A DNA stretch of 59,768 nucleotides from Terriglobia bacterium (GTDB lineage: Bacteria; Acidobacteriota; Terriglobia; Bryobacterales; Bryobacteraceae), in the NCBI GenBank assembly GCA_010084195.1, contig RGPS01000010.1, forward strand, positions 1-59,768, written 5' to 3'. Each line of letters opens with the position of its first letter. The stretch's first letter is position 1. Below are positions 50,530 through 59,148 of this stretch, piece after piece. The position numbers and the translations under genes were made by a program. The notes beneath the pieces are model-generated. The model saw only the letters and a program-made list of their open reading frames with translations. It did no database searches and was not told the DNA's origin.

Positions 50530-52155
50530 ATGAAGAAACTTGCAATCGGAGCCCTCGCAGCCACGGCGCTGTTCGGACAGGTCACATATGAACGGTTGCT
50601 GAAAGCACCGTCCGAGCCGAACAACTGGATGACGTATTCGGGTTCATACAAGAGCTGGCGATATAGTTCGCTGGACCAGATCAACCGCCAGAATGTGGCG
50701 AACCTGAAAGTCGCCTGGGTCCAGCAGATGCCCACCAGCCATCGGATTGAGGCGACCCCGATTGTGGTGGACGGCATCATGTACGTGACGGAGCCCCCAT
50801 CGAACGTGTTCGCCCTGGATGCGGCCACGGGGCGACCGTACTGGCATTACAAGCGCAGTCTGCCTGCGTACAACGTTTGCTGCGATGCGGTGAATCGCGG
50901 CGTGGCCGTGCTGGGGGACCGCGTGTTCGTCGGGACAGTGGACGCCCACCTGGTAGCCCTGAATGCGAAGACCGGTGCCGTGTTGTGGGACGTGGAAGTA
51001 GCCGACCGCAAGACCGGGTACTCGGTAACCGGCGCGCCGCTCGTCGTAAAAGACATGGTGATCACCGGTGTGGCTGGTGGCGAGTACGGGGTGCGCGGCT
51101 TCCTCGATGCCTACGATATCAAGACCGGCAAGCGGCGGTGGCGGTTCAATACCGTCCCGGGCCCGGGCGAGAAGGGTCATGAGACCTGGCCGACAACCGG
51201 ACCTCATGCGAATTCCTGGAAACAGGGCGGCGGACCGACCTGGGTGACGGGTTCCTTTGATCCGGAGCTCAATCTGCTGATTTGGGGCGTCGGGAATCCG
51301 TCGCCCGACTGGAATGCCGATGTTCGGGAAGGCGACAATCTGTACACCGATTCCGCCATCGCCCTCGACGTGGATACCGGAAAGCTGAAGTGGCACTACC
51401 AGTTTGTGCCGCATGACGCCAATGACTGGGACGCGGTGCAGATTCCGGTGCTGGTGGACGGCGACTGGCAGGGGAAACCCCGGAAGCTGATCTACTGGGC
51501 GCATCGCGGAGGTTTCTACTACGTTCTGGACCGTGAAACGGGCGAGTTCCTGCTGGGGAAACCGTTCGCCAAACAGACGTGGGCGAAAGAGATTGACACT
51601 AAGGGGCGTCCGGTACGGCTGCCGAACAGCGCCCCCACTGTGGAAGGGAATGTAATCTGGCCGGGAGTGCAGGGGGCTACGAATTGGTATTCGCCTTCCT
51701 ATAACCCGCTGACGAGCCTGTTTTACCTGACGGTATGGGAGAACAAGGGCTGGTATCTGAAGGGTGATCCAAAGTACACGCCGGGGAACCGGTACGTCGG
51801 CAGTGTTCCGGATATCGATATGTCGGATGACCAGGGTTACGGGGCAATTCGGGCTCTGAATCCGAAGACGGGGGAGATGGTCTGGGAGCACAAGACCCAG
51901 ACGAAGCCGTGGTCGGGGGTGATGACGACGGGGAGTAACGTGCTGTTTGGCGCAACCGGCGGATGGCTGAATCGCTCATCAAGGGAAGATGGCGAAGCGT
52001 ATTTCTTTGCACTGGATGCGGAAAACGGCAAGGAACTTTGGCGCATCAACCTGGGTGGGACGATGGCGTCGAACCCGATGACCTACATGGTGAACGGCAA
52101 GCAGATGGTGACGATGGCGGCGGGTTCGGCTGTGTTTACGTTCGCGTTGCCATAG
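50530..52155 (+). CDS. PQQ-dependent quinoprotein dehydrogenase (alcohol dehydrogenase-type)
   Basis: 541 aa with signal peptide (ALAATALFGQ). Eight-bladed propeller of methanol/ethanol-dehydrogenase type: repeated WxxG-like tryptophan docking motifs (DAATGRPYWHYKR, NAKTGAVLWDVEV, DIKTGKRRWRF, NPKTGEMVWEHK, DAENGKELWRI), the vicinal cysteine pair in YNVCCDAVNRG that contacts PQQ, and LIWGVGNPSPDWN near the metal site. It oxidises an alcohol or similar substrate in the periplasm and passes electrons to the cytochrome encoded just before. The specific substrate is unknown. Confidence 0.9.
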   Translation: MKKLAIGALAATALFGQVTYERLLKAPSEPNNWMTYSGSYKSWRYSSLDQINRQNVANLKVAWVQQMPTSHRIEATPIVVDGIMYVTEPPSNVFALDAATGRPYWHYKRSLPAYNVCCDAVNRGVAVLGDRVFVGTVDAHLVALNAKTGAVLWDVEVADRKTGYSVTGAPLVVKDMVITGVAGGEYGVRGFLDAYDIKTGKRRWRFNTVPGPGEKGHETWPTTGPHANSWKQGGGPTWVTGSFDPELNLLIWGVGNPSPDWNADVREGDNLYTDSAIALDVDTGKLKWHYQFVPHDANDWDAVQIPVLVDGDWQGKPRKLIYWAHRGGFYYVLDRETGEFLLGKPFAKQTWAKEIDTKGRPVRLPNSAPTVEGNVIWPGVQGATNWYSPSYNPLTSLFYLTVWENKGWYLKGDPKYTPGNRYVGSVPDIDMSDDQGYGAIRALNPKTGEMVWEHKTQTKPWSGVMTTGSNVLFGATGGWLNRSSREDGEAYFFALDAENGKELWRINLGGTMASNPMTYMVNGKQMVTMAAGSAVFTFALP

Positions 52156-52190
52156 GGAACTGACTGACGAAATCGTGCCATACTGACGTC

Positions 52191-52442
52191 ATGAGCCAGC
52201 TTACGTCACGAGTAGAGCCGTCCGGCAGAATCATGATTCCTGCCGCACTCCGTCGCCAGGTCGGAATTGGACCAGGCGACGAGCTGATCGTGGACGAAAA
52301 GGATGGAATCATCCGCATGTACACGAGGGCGACTGCCATCCGGGAAGTCCAGCGCTATTTCGCGCAGTACGCAGATGGAACAAACTGGTCGGAAGAGTTG
52401 ATGGCTGGTCGGCGCGAGGAAGTAGGAACGGACGGAAAGTAG
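52191..52442 (+). CDS. AbrB/SpoVT-type antitoxin
   Basis: 83 aa. N-terminal swapped-hairpin DNA-binding pattern SRVEPSGRIMIPAALRRQVGIGPGDELIV, then a C-terminal helical tail that would wrap the toxin. With the PIN protein directly behind (starting at the next base) it forms a VapBC-type toxin-antitoxin module that represses its own promoter. No recognisable mobile element surrounds it. Confidence 0.9.
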   Translation: MSQLTSRVEPSGRIMIPAALRRQVGIGPGDELIVDEKDGIIRMYTRATAIREVQRYFAQYADGTNWSEELMAGRREEVGTDGK

Positions 52443-52829
52443 ATGGCGTATGAATACACGCTGGATGCTTCTGCTGTCCTGGCACTGTTCACCAACGAAC
52501 CCGGCGCAGATGTTGTGGCTGGGGTGCTGGACCGATCCGCAATTTCAGCGGTCAATCTGACCGAAGTCATTACCGTGCTTCGGCGCAAGCGTGTTCCAGC
52601 CGGGGGGGCCATGGCGCGCTTCCAACTTCTGCAGATTCCCGTCCGGGCATGGGACGAAGACCTCTCGAGTGCTTCGGAACAGTATGCTCACCTGGCCGAT
52701 CAGGGGCTTTCACTGGGGGATCGCGCCTGTATTACAGAAGCAAGTGTCTCGGGTACAAGCATTGTGACGGCAGACCGGGCATGGAAGGCAATCCCGGAAA
52801 TTTCCGACCGTGTGATTCTGATCCGCTGA
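52443..52829 (+). CDS. vapC: PIN-domain toxin (VapC-like RNase)
   Basis: 128 aa. PIN catalytic acids: Asp in LDASAVLALF, Glu in VNLTEVI, Asp in LGDRACI and Asp in VTADRAW. VapC toxins cleave tRNA or rRNA when released from the antitoxin. The ATG is immediately after the antitoxin stop, so the two are translationally linked. The target is unknown. Confidence 0.9.
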   Translation: MAYEYTLDASAVLALFTNEPGADVVAGVLDRSAISAVNLTEVITVLRRKRVPAGGAMARFQLLQIPVRAWDEDLSSASEQYAHLADQGLSLGDRACITEASVSGTSIVTADRAWKAIPEISDRVILIR

Positions 52830-52883
52830 TTAGCTACTTTCTGACGGAGCCGCCTGGGGGGCGGCACCTGTGCCAAAACGCAA

Positions 52884-55409
52884 CTACGGAACCGAGCAGT
52901 TGAGCGTACCCGTCCGAATCGCATGCCCGTCAGTTTCCGCATCGTCTGCCCAGAAGACCGGTCGGGTGGTGCCGTTGCATTGCGAAACGGGAGCGAAGGT
53001 GAACCCTTCATTGTTCAGGTTCGGCATGCCGGTGGGGCGCTCGAACCGCCGGGCCACTGTGAACTTGCCGCTCTCCACGCGGAGAACCGCAGAACGTCCC
53101 TGACAGGTGTCGTCGCAAACCGCCCACAGATCGTTCAGTTCCCGATCAAAAGCCAGGTCCATCACGCCGGTGTAGCCCGTTGAAATGGTGGCGATACGAG
53201 TGAAGTTCGTACCTGCCTGATCCAGCGCGTACCCGTAAATATTCCCGTTGGCCTCAACCCCGACGAAGAAGATGCCGGTGCCGTGATTCGCATAGTCGGC
53301 AGGATTGTAAGCACGGCCTTTGGCTTCATCAATGAAGCCTTTGGAAACCAGGAAGCTGTCCGGAATCCAGGTGATACCTTCAATGCCGAGATTGGGTCCG
53401 ACAACCGGAAGGTCGGCAGTCAGATTCCATTCGTGAGTCGCCGTCAGCGTCGTGCCCGCAGCAGCCGGATCGAAGCGGAGAATCGCATTCTTGCTCAGAC
53501 TGTTGGCGGCGTTATTGCGCTCTGTGGAGACGAAAAGGCCGGCGCCAGAACCAGTACCGGCGAACGTGACACCCTCAGCGTCCGGATCTCCGGTGCCATC
53601 GGGGTAGCGCAGAAGTTTCGCGGTACCCCAGCCATTGGCGGCGTCGGGCACCCACAGCGACCCATTCGGAACCAGGCGGAAGATGGCACCCGGGCCATTG
53701 CGGGCTCCCCAGATGACAGCGGAACTTCCCGTACCTTCATACGCGAGACCGCTGAGGTTGCCCCCAAAAACGGCAGTATTGTCGGCGGTCTGGATGGCAG
53801 TGCCACCCGGCCAGGCGGCGTACGTGGTTACTACTTGACCCTCACACAAGTTGCTCGCGCTCTTCGTGGAGGCCGAGGTATCGCCGAAATTACCGGAGCC
53901 GTTCGGGCAGCGGCCATAGGTGTTGGCGGCGTGCGCAGTCCACGCATACGAATCGACGGCCACCCCGGTCGTGTCATACAATCTGGCACTATCGGCAGCC
54001 CCCAGGCCGAAACCGAATGTGGCCTCTTCCAGCATCAGGTAGGCTCCGGGGGCAAGCGTAGACCCCGTCGGCAGAACATAGTTGTGCGTGTCGTCGTTAT
54101 CCCGGAAAGCGAAGCCGGACAGGTCCAGCGTGGCGCTTCCGTTATTGATCAGTTCCACCCAGTCGCCAGGCGTACCGCCGTTCGACTCGACTTCGTTAAT
54201 CCGGACCGGAATTCCGCAGTCATTGGCTGCAGCCTTGGTGGAACTGGTGGTGGTCGTCAGGGCCCCCGAAGAGTTCGGGCACCGTCCGTAGGTGGTGTTG
54301 GCGTGGGCTGTCCACGAGTATGAATCAGCCAGCGTGCCATCGGGCCGGAACAGGCGGGCGGAATCAGCCGCGCCGAGGCCAAACCCAAAATCCGCTTCGT
54401 CCAGCATCTTGTACCCCCCGGCGGGAACCACGGTCGTGGGCAGAACGTACATGGCGTGGGTATCGTCGTTGTCCTTGAAACCCCAGCCCGTGAGTGTGAC
54501 GGCGGCGGGCCCGGGGTTGTAGAGTTCCACCCAGTCCCCCGGAGTACCGCCGTTGGATTCAACTTCATTGATACGAATGGTTTCCGTTGCGGGGCAGGCA
54601 TCATCTGCGGAAGTGGCAATAGTAACGGGATTACTGAAAACAACGCCCGCACGAACCTGAATCAGCACCGCACAGTTTGTCGCCGTCGCCGCCGGGAGCG
54701 TGAAGGCAATTTGATCCAGCCCGGGGAAGCCCTGGGCGCGCCCTGCGTACAAAGGAGTTACTTCAGCGCCGTTCACCAGGACCCGAATCACGCCCACCGC
54801 CGTCTGGTCGCCGGAAGTGCCGCCGGTATCAGAGGCCAAATCGGCACCGAGGCCCGTGCCCCAGAGGTCGACACGTTCGCCCGGGTGCGCGGAGCGGGTG
54901 GTAAACTCACCAAGCTGGCCAACGTTGGAGGTCCTCTGCAGGATGAGCTTGCCATCGAGCGTTGCTTGTGCCGGACCCGTGCCGTCACTGGATGCTGTCA
55001 CAATGCCTGGTTTCCGGGCGACAACACTGGTACGAAATGCGGGCGAGGTTGTTGTGCCGTTCTGCACCCGAAGGTCATAGAGACCGACTGCCGCGCCGGA
55101 AGGCAACACCGCCGCCAGCTGGTTCACGCCACCGATGTTATAGGCGTGTGCCATCAGGGCAGTGACCACAGCGCCACCGTCAACGGCGGTCAGGGTCACC
55201 TTCACGTTGTTCAGAGTGGTGGGATAGGCGGGAGCATTCGCCGCTACAAAACCCGCAGGACTCAAGCCGGTCCCCCGTACCACGAAGACAGAACCGGGCG
55301 CCATGCCATTGGTGAAGGCGGCACCATCCTGAACCAGGGTGACTGTTTGGGCCATGGCGGCGGCTGACAAAAGGAACAGGGGCAGCGTGCGGTTGATGTA
55401 TTTTTTCAC
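52884..55409 (-). CDS. secreted protein: Ig-like N-terminus, two lamin-tail domains, phytase-like propeller
   Basis: 841 aa. Signal MKKYINRTLPLFLLSAAAMAQ, then an acidobacterial Ig-like/TIGR03437-type domain (residues about 25-265, with RTSVVARKPGIV and WGTGLGADLAS). Two tandem lamin-tail domains start at RINEVESNGGTPGDWVELYNPG and RINEVESNGGTPGDWVELINNG, about 140 residues apart and nearly identical in key blocks. The rest (from about 540) reads as a phytase/SdiA-regulated-like beta-propeller (GIEGITWIPDSFL, GVMDLAFDRELNDLWAVCDDTC). Probably a surface or released protein that binds a polymer or phosphoester; no activity is proven. Divergent from the IorA-type gene. Confidence 0.8.
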   Translation of the reverse strand: MKKYINRTLPLFLLSAAAMAQTVTLVQDGAAFTNGMAPGSVFVVRGTGLSPAGFVAANAPAYPTTLNNVKVTLTAVDGGAVVTALMAHAYNIGGVNQLAAVLPSGAAVGLYDLRVQNGTTTSPAFRTSVVARKPGIVTASSDGTGPAQATLDGKLILQRTSNVGQLGEFTTRSAHPGERVDLWGTGLGADLASDTGGTSGDQTAVGVIRVLVNGAEVTPLYAGRAQGFPGLDQIAFTLPAATATNCAVLIQVRAGVVFSNPVTIATSADDACPATETIRINEVESNGGTPGDWVELYNPGPAAVTLTGWGFKDNDDTHAMYVLPTTVVPAGGYKMLDEADFGFGLGAADSARLFRPDGTLADSYSWTAHANTTYGRCPNSSGALTTTTSSTKAAANDCGIPVRINEVESNGGTPGDWVELINNGSATLDLSGFAFRDNDDTHNYVLPTGSTLAPGAYLMLEEATFGFGLGAADSARLYDTTGVAVDSYAWTAHAANTYGRCPNGSGNFGDTSASTKSASNLCEGQVVTTYAAWPGGTAIQTADNTAVFGGNLSGLAYEGTGSSAVIWGARNGPGAIFRLVPNGSLWVPDAANGWGTAKLLRYPDGTGDPDAEGVTFAGTGSGAGLFVSTERNNAANSLSKNAILRFDPAAAGTTLTATHEWNLTADLPVVGPNLGIEGITWIPDSFLVSKGFIDEAKGRAYNPADYANHGTGIFFVGVEANGNIYGYALDQAGTNFTRIATISTGYTGVMDLAFDRELNDLWAVCDDTCQGRSAVLRVESGKFTVARRFERPTGMPNLNNEGFTFAPVSQCNGTTRPVFWADDAETDGHAIRTGTLNCSVP

Positions 55410-55559
55410 GGATTATTGACCTTCGGCTGGACGGACCGAGTTTGAGGTTACGTGGCCACCATTAACAAACGATTGCAAAACAACGAAAATCCTGCGACGA
55501 ACAGTAACCGCTCGGGCCCGGCATCCGCTAATTGCATAATGGTTAGCGAGGATTCTCTT

Positions 55560-56015
55560 GTGATCAAGCTCAAAGTGAACGGGCGCGAACGGTCGTTTGA
55601 CGGCGACCCCGATATGCCGCTGTTGTGGTACCTGCGCGACGAATTGTCGATGACGGGAACGAAGTTCGGTTGTGGCATTGGCCAGTGCGGGGCGTGCACG
55701 GTCCACCGCAACGGTGAGGCCATCCGGTCCTGCTCCACCTCCATGAAGGAATTGGCGGGCAAAACGGTGGTAACGATTGAGGGCCTGAGTCCGACCGGGG
55801 ACCATCCTTTGCAGAAGGCCTGGGCCCAGGGCAATGTGCCGCAATGCGGCTACTGCCAGACCGGCCAGATCATGCAGGCGGCTGTGCTGCTGAAAAAGAT
55901 CAAAAAGCCGTCAGACAAAGAGATTGAGGACGGCATGGCGGGCAACATTTGCCGCTGCGGCACCTACCAGCGCATCCGCGCGGCCATTAAGACTGCTGCG
56001 AAGGAGATGGCGTAA
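55560..56015 (+). CDS. iorA: (2Fe-2S) subunit of a molybdenum hydroxylase (IorA-like)
   Basis: 151 aa. Plant-type cluster CGIGQCGAC plus a later Cys near residue 60, and a second cluster with CGYC and CRC in the helical C-terminal half. This is the small iron-sulfur subunit of xanthine-oxidase-family enzymes such as isoquinoline 1-oxidoreductase. The frame is open to 55452 and an ATG lies at 55539, but GTG 55560 with GAGGA seven bases upstream gives [13 protein letters not shown], the usual family start. The stop overlaps the next ATG (TAATG). The substrate of the complex is not known. Confidence 0.85.
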   Translation: MIKLKVNGRERSFDGDPDMPLLWYLRDELSMTGTKFGCGIGQCGACTVHRNGEAIRSCSTSMKELAGKTVVTIEGLSPTGDHPLQKAWAQGNVPQCGYCQTGQIMQAAVLLKKIKKPSDKEIEDGMAGNICRCGTYQRIRAAIKTAAKEMA

Positions 56016-58297
56016 TGAGTATCCAAAATATTGACAATGTGACACGTCGCAACTTTATCGGCGGCATGTTTTCGGCCTCAGCCTTCGTGCTGGCCACTGA
56101 TCTGTTACCCCAGTTCGCGTGGGGTGACACCAACGAAAACCATGGCAAGGCCGCTGCTGCTGCGCTGAAGCCGAGCCTCTATCTTGGCCTCGAACCGGAT
56201 GGCACGGTCTTCATCGTGACCCATCGCTCCGAAATGGGCACCGGTATCCGCACCACCCTTCCTATGGTGGCGGCAGATGAAATGGAAGCCGACTGGAGCA
56301 AGGTCAAGATCGAACAGGCCATTGGCGATGAACGCTATGGCGACCAGAATACCGACGGCTCGAAGTCGATTCGAGGCTCCTTCGTGCCGTTCCGCGAGGC
56401 GGGTGCTGCGGCACGCCTGATGCTGACGCGCGCGGCGGCGGCGCAGTGGAAGGTTCCTGAGTCAGAATGCTCGGCAGTCAACCATGTGGTAACCCATACG
56501 CCTTCCGGCAAAAAGCTGGGTTATGGGGAACTGGCCGTGGCGGCGGGTAAGTTGCCGGTGCCAAAATCCAGTGAACTGAAACTAAAGGCTCGCAGCGAAT
56601 GGCGCTACATCGGCCACACCGCGAAAGACCCCAAGGCTATCGCGGACATGAAGGACATCACCAGCGGCAAGGCCATATTCGGCATGGACGCGAAGGTGGA
56701 GGGCATGGTTTACGCGTCCATCGAGCGCCCCCCGGTGATGGGCGGCAAAGTGCAATCGCTGGATGACAAAGCGGCCCTGCAGGTGAAGGGCGTCAGCCAA
56801 ACTGTTTCGATTCCCCCGTTCAAACCGCCCTATACATTCCAGCCTCTGGGCGGCGTGGCCGTAGTGGCGAACAGCACCTGGGCTGCATTCCAGGGCCGCA
56901 AGAAGTTGAAGGTGGAGTGGAACAATGGCGACAACGCCACCCATGACTCCGAACGCTACAAGGCTGAACTGCTGGAAACGGCGAAGAAGCCGGGTAAGGT
57001 AGTTCGTAATCTGGGCGACGTGGACGCTGCCTTTAGTAAAGGCAAGATCGTGGAAGCCAGCTACTATGTTCCGCTGCTGGCGCACGCCACCATGGAACCT
57101 CCGGTTGCCATCGCCAGCTTTAAGGACGGCAAGGTGGAAGCCTGGGTTCCCACGCAGAATCCGCAGGCCGTTCAGGATACCGTCGCGAAGGCGCTCGGCA
57201 TTAAGGTTTCAGATGTCACCTGCCATGTGACCCTGCTGGGTGGTGGTTTTGGTCGTAAGTCGAAGCCCGACTACGTCGCGGAAGCAGCGCTGATTTCGAA
57301 GTCCGTGGGCAAACCGGTAAAGGTTGTCTGGACACGCGAAGACGACATCAAATTCGACTACTACCATGCGGTCGCCGGCATGTATCACAAGGCGTCCCTG
57401 GACGATAAGGGCAAGGTCACGGGCTGGCTGCATCGGTCTGTGTTCCCGTCCATTTCCTCCATGAACGACGAAAAGTCGCTGTATGGCTTCGACGTGGAAT
57501 ACGGTATGGGCCTGAACGACATGCCGTTCGATATCCCGAACCAACGGGCGGAGAATGGTCCCGCGAAGGCACATGTTCGGATTGGGTGGCTGCGGTCCGT
57601 GGCCAACATCTATCACGTGTTTTCGGGCCTCAGCTTTGCCGATGAACTGGCACATGCGGCAGGCCGGGATTCGCTGGAATACCAGTTGGAACTGCTGGGC
57701 GCCGGCAAGGTTCTGAATCTGGAAGCCCAGGGCGTGGGCAAGTACTGGAATTATGGCGAATCGCTGGATCGGTATCCGTTCGATACCCGGCGTTTGCGCA
57801 AGGTTCTGGAGATTGCTGCCGATAAGTCGGGCTGGGGCAAGAAGAAGTCGGGCAACGGCTGGGGCATGGGCGTAGCGGTGGCACGGAGCTTTACCAGCTA
57901 CGTGGCAGCGGTCGTCGAGGTTGAAGTCGATAAGGCCGGCAAGATCCGGATTCCGAAGTCGTACATGGTGGTGGATGCCGGTACAGTGGTGAACCCGGAG
58001 CGCGTGGTTTCGCAGTTTGAAGGTGCCGCTGTGATGGGTGCGGGCATTGCGTTGACAGGTGAAATCAGCCTGGCGGATGGTCGTGTCCAGCAGGGGAACT
58101 TCAATAACTACCAGGTCCCCCGCATGGCACAGGCTCCGATTCAGACCGACGTTCATATTGTGGAAAGCAATGAACTGCCGGGCGGAGTTGGCGAGCCGGG
58201 CGTTCCTCCCTATGTTCCGGCGTTTGCGAATGCAGTGTTCGCGGCGACGGGCAAGAGGGTTCGGGAACTGCCTTTCTCGAAGGCGAAGCTCGTCTAA
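56015..58297 (+). CDS. iorB: molybdopterin-binding hydroxylase subunit (IorB-like)
   Basis: 760 aa. TAT-type signal TRRNFIGGMFS, indicating export of the folded cofactor-loaded enzyme. Moco-binding features: GFGRKSKPDY, PFKPPYTFQPLGGVAVVA, RIGWLRSVANIYHVFS, and the active-site Glu region PGGVGEPGVPP. It lacks the FAD subunit, as expected for Ior-type periplasmic enzymes that use cytochrome c as acceptor. It hydroxylates N-heterocycles or oxidises aldehydes. Coupled to the iron-sulfur subunit. Ends 25 bases before a strong terminator. Confidence 0.88.
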   Translation: MSIQNIDNVTRRNFIGGMFSASAFVLATDLLPQFAWGDTNENHGKAAAAALKPSLYLGLEPDGTVFIVTHRSEMGTGIRTTLPMVAADEMEADWSKVKIEQAIGDERYGDQNTDGSKSIRGSFVPFREAGAAARLMLTRAAAAQWKVPESECSAVNHVVTHTPSGKKLGYGELAVAAGKLPVPKSSELKLKARSEWRYIGHTAKDPKAIADMKDITSGKAIFGMDAKVEGMVYASIERPPVMGGKVQSLDDKAALQVKGVSQTVSIPPFKPPYTFQPLGGVAVVANSTWAAFQGRKKLKVEWNNGDNATHDSERYKAELLETAKKPGKVVRNLGDVDAAFSKGKIVEASYYVPLLAHATMEPPVAIASFKDGKVEAWVPTQNPQAVQDTVAKALGIKVSDVTCHVTLLGGGFGRKSKPDYVAEAALISKSVGKPVKVVWTREDDIKFDYYHAVAGMYHKASLDDKGKVTGWLHRSVFPSISSMNDEKSLYGFDVEYGMGLNDMPFDIPNQRAENGPAKAHVRIGWLRSVANIYHVFSGLSFADELAHAAGRDSLEYQLELLGAGKVLNLEAQGVGKYWNYGESLDRYPFDTRRLRKVLEIAADKSGWGKKKSGNGWGMGVAVARSFTSYVAAVVEVEVDKAGKIRIPKSYMVVDAGTVVNPERVVSQFEGAAVMGAGIALTGEISLADGRVQQGNFNNYQVPRMAQAPIQTDVHIVESNELPGGVGEPGVPPYVPAFANAVFAATGKRVRELPFSKAKLV

Positions 58298-58322
58298 GGA
58301 GTACAGTCACAAAGTGGAAAAG

Positions 58323-58354
58323 GGGCGTTGGTTCATCACCAGCGCCCTTTTTTT
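58323..58354 (+). terminator. rho-independent terminator after iorAB
   Basis: GGGCGTTGG (58323-58331) pairs with CCAGCGCCC (58339-58347, one G-T pair) across a seven-base loop, followed by seven T. It ends the IorA/IorB transcript. Confidence 0.9.
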
Positions 58355-58441
58355 CGTCTCCACGTCGCGATCATGATCAGTTCTGAGGTTCGTTTCCATT
58401 CTGTCAGATAGACGGAGCTGTATATACCGTCAGGAGGCAAG

Positions 58442-59095
58442 ATGCGGAAATTCATAAATCTCACCAGGGCGGTGGCAGTGCTGGTTTGGACGGCGGGGAT
58501 CGCCGGTGCGGGAATTGTTTATGACAACGGTGGGCCGGTCGGTGTGACCGGCAACGGGTTTTCCATCGCGAGCCCAGCGAGGGTAGCCGATGACTTCACC
58601 GTTTTGAACAGTACGGTGATAACCGGGGTTGGTTTCTACTTTCAAAATACAGCCGGAATCACAGGTTGGAGTCAGGATGTTACCTACGCGTTTCGCAATG
58701 ATGCCTCGAACGCTCCCGGGTCCATGCTGCAATCCGGCCAGGGCCTGAACGTGACAGCAACAAATTCGGGCCTGCCGTGGTGCTGCTCGGGCGGCAACGC
58801 TTTCGCAGTCAGCTTTGACCTGCAGAACCCCTTCAGCGCGACAGGCGGCACACGATATTGGCTGGAACTCTCGGGAGCGACCGGCGGCCCCGCTGCGTAT
58901 TGGATCACGGCACCGGGCAATGCAACGCCAAAGGGCTACAGTAACGGCGTCAACCAAACGGACTATCAGTTCGCCTTCTATCTGACAGACACATCACAGG
59001 CACAGACGCCGGAACCAACAACAGGTTCTCTGATTGGGCTGGCCTGTTTGGGTATGGCAGTCATAGCCACGAAGCGGGGGCAGAAATCGGTCTGA
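58442..59095 (+). CDS. PEP-CTERM surface protein
   Basis: 217 aa. Signal peptide (LTRAVAVLVWTAGIAGAG), a beta-sandwich-like body (YDNGGPVGVTGNGFS, FSLDLQNPFSATGGTRYWLELSG type), and a C-terminal PEP-CTERM sorting signal: PEPTTGSLIGLACLGMAVIATKRG, that is PEP, hydrophobic helix, basic end. It would be recognised by an exosortase and displayed with exopolysaccharide. No exosortase is in the window. Strong AGGAGG ribosome site upstream. The body is of unknown function. Confidence 0.88.
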   Translation: MRKFINLTRAVAVLVWTAGIAGAGIVYDNGGPVGVTGNGFSIASPARVADDFTVLNSTVITGVGFYFQNTAGITGWSQDVTYAFRNDASNAPGSMLQSGQGLNVTATNSGLPWCCSGGNAFAVSFDLQNPFSATGGTRYWLELSGATGGPAAYWITAPGNATPKGYSNGVNQTDYQFAFYLTDTSQAQTPEPTTGSLIGLACLGMAVIATKRGQKSV

Positions 59096-59148
59096 GCAGG
59101 GTGCACAGGAGAGGACCGGCCTTTGCTATACTCGCCGGCATCCTTTTC

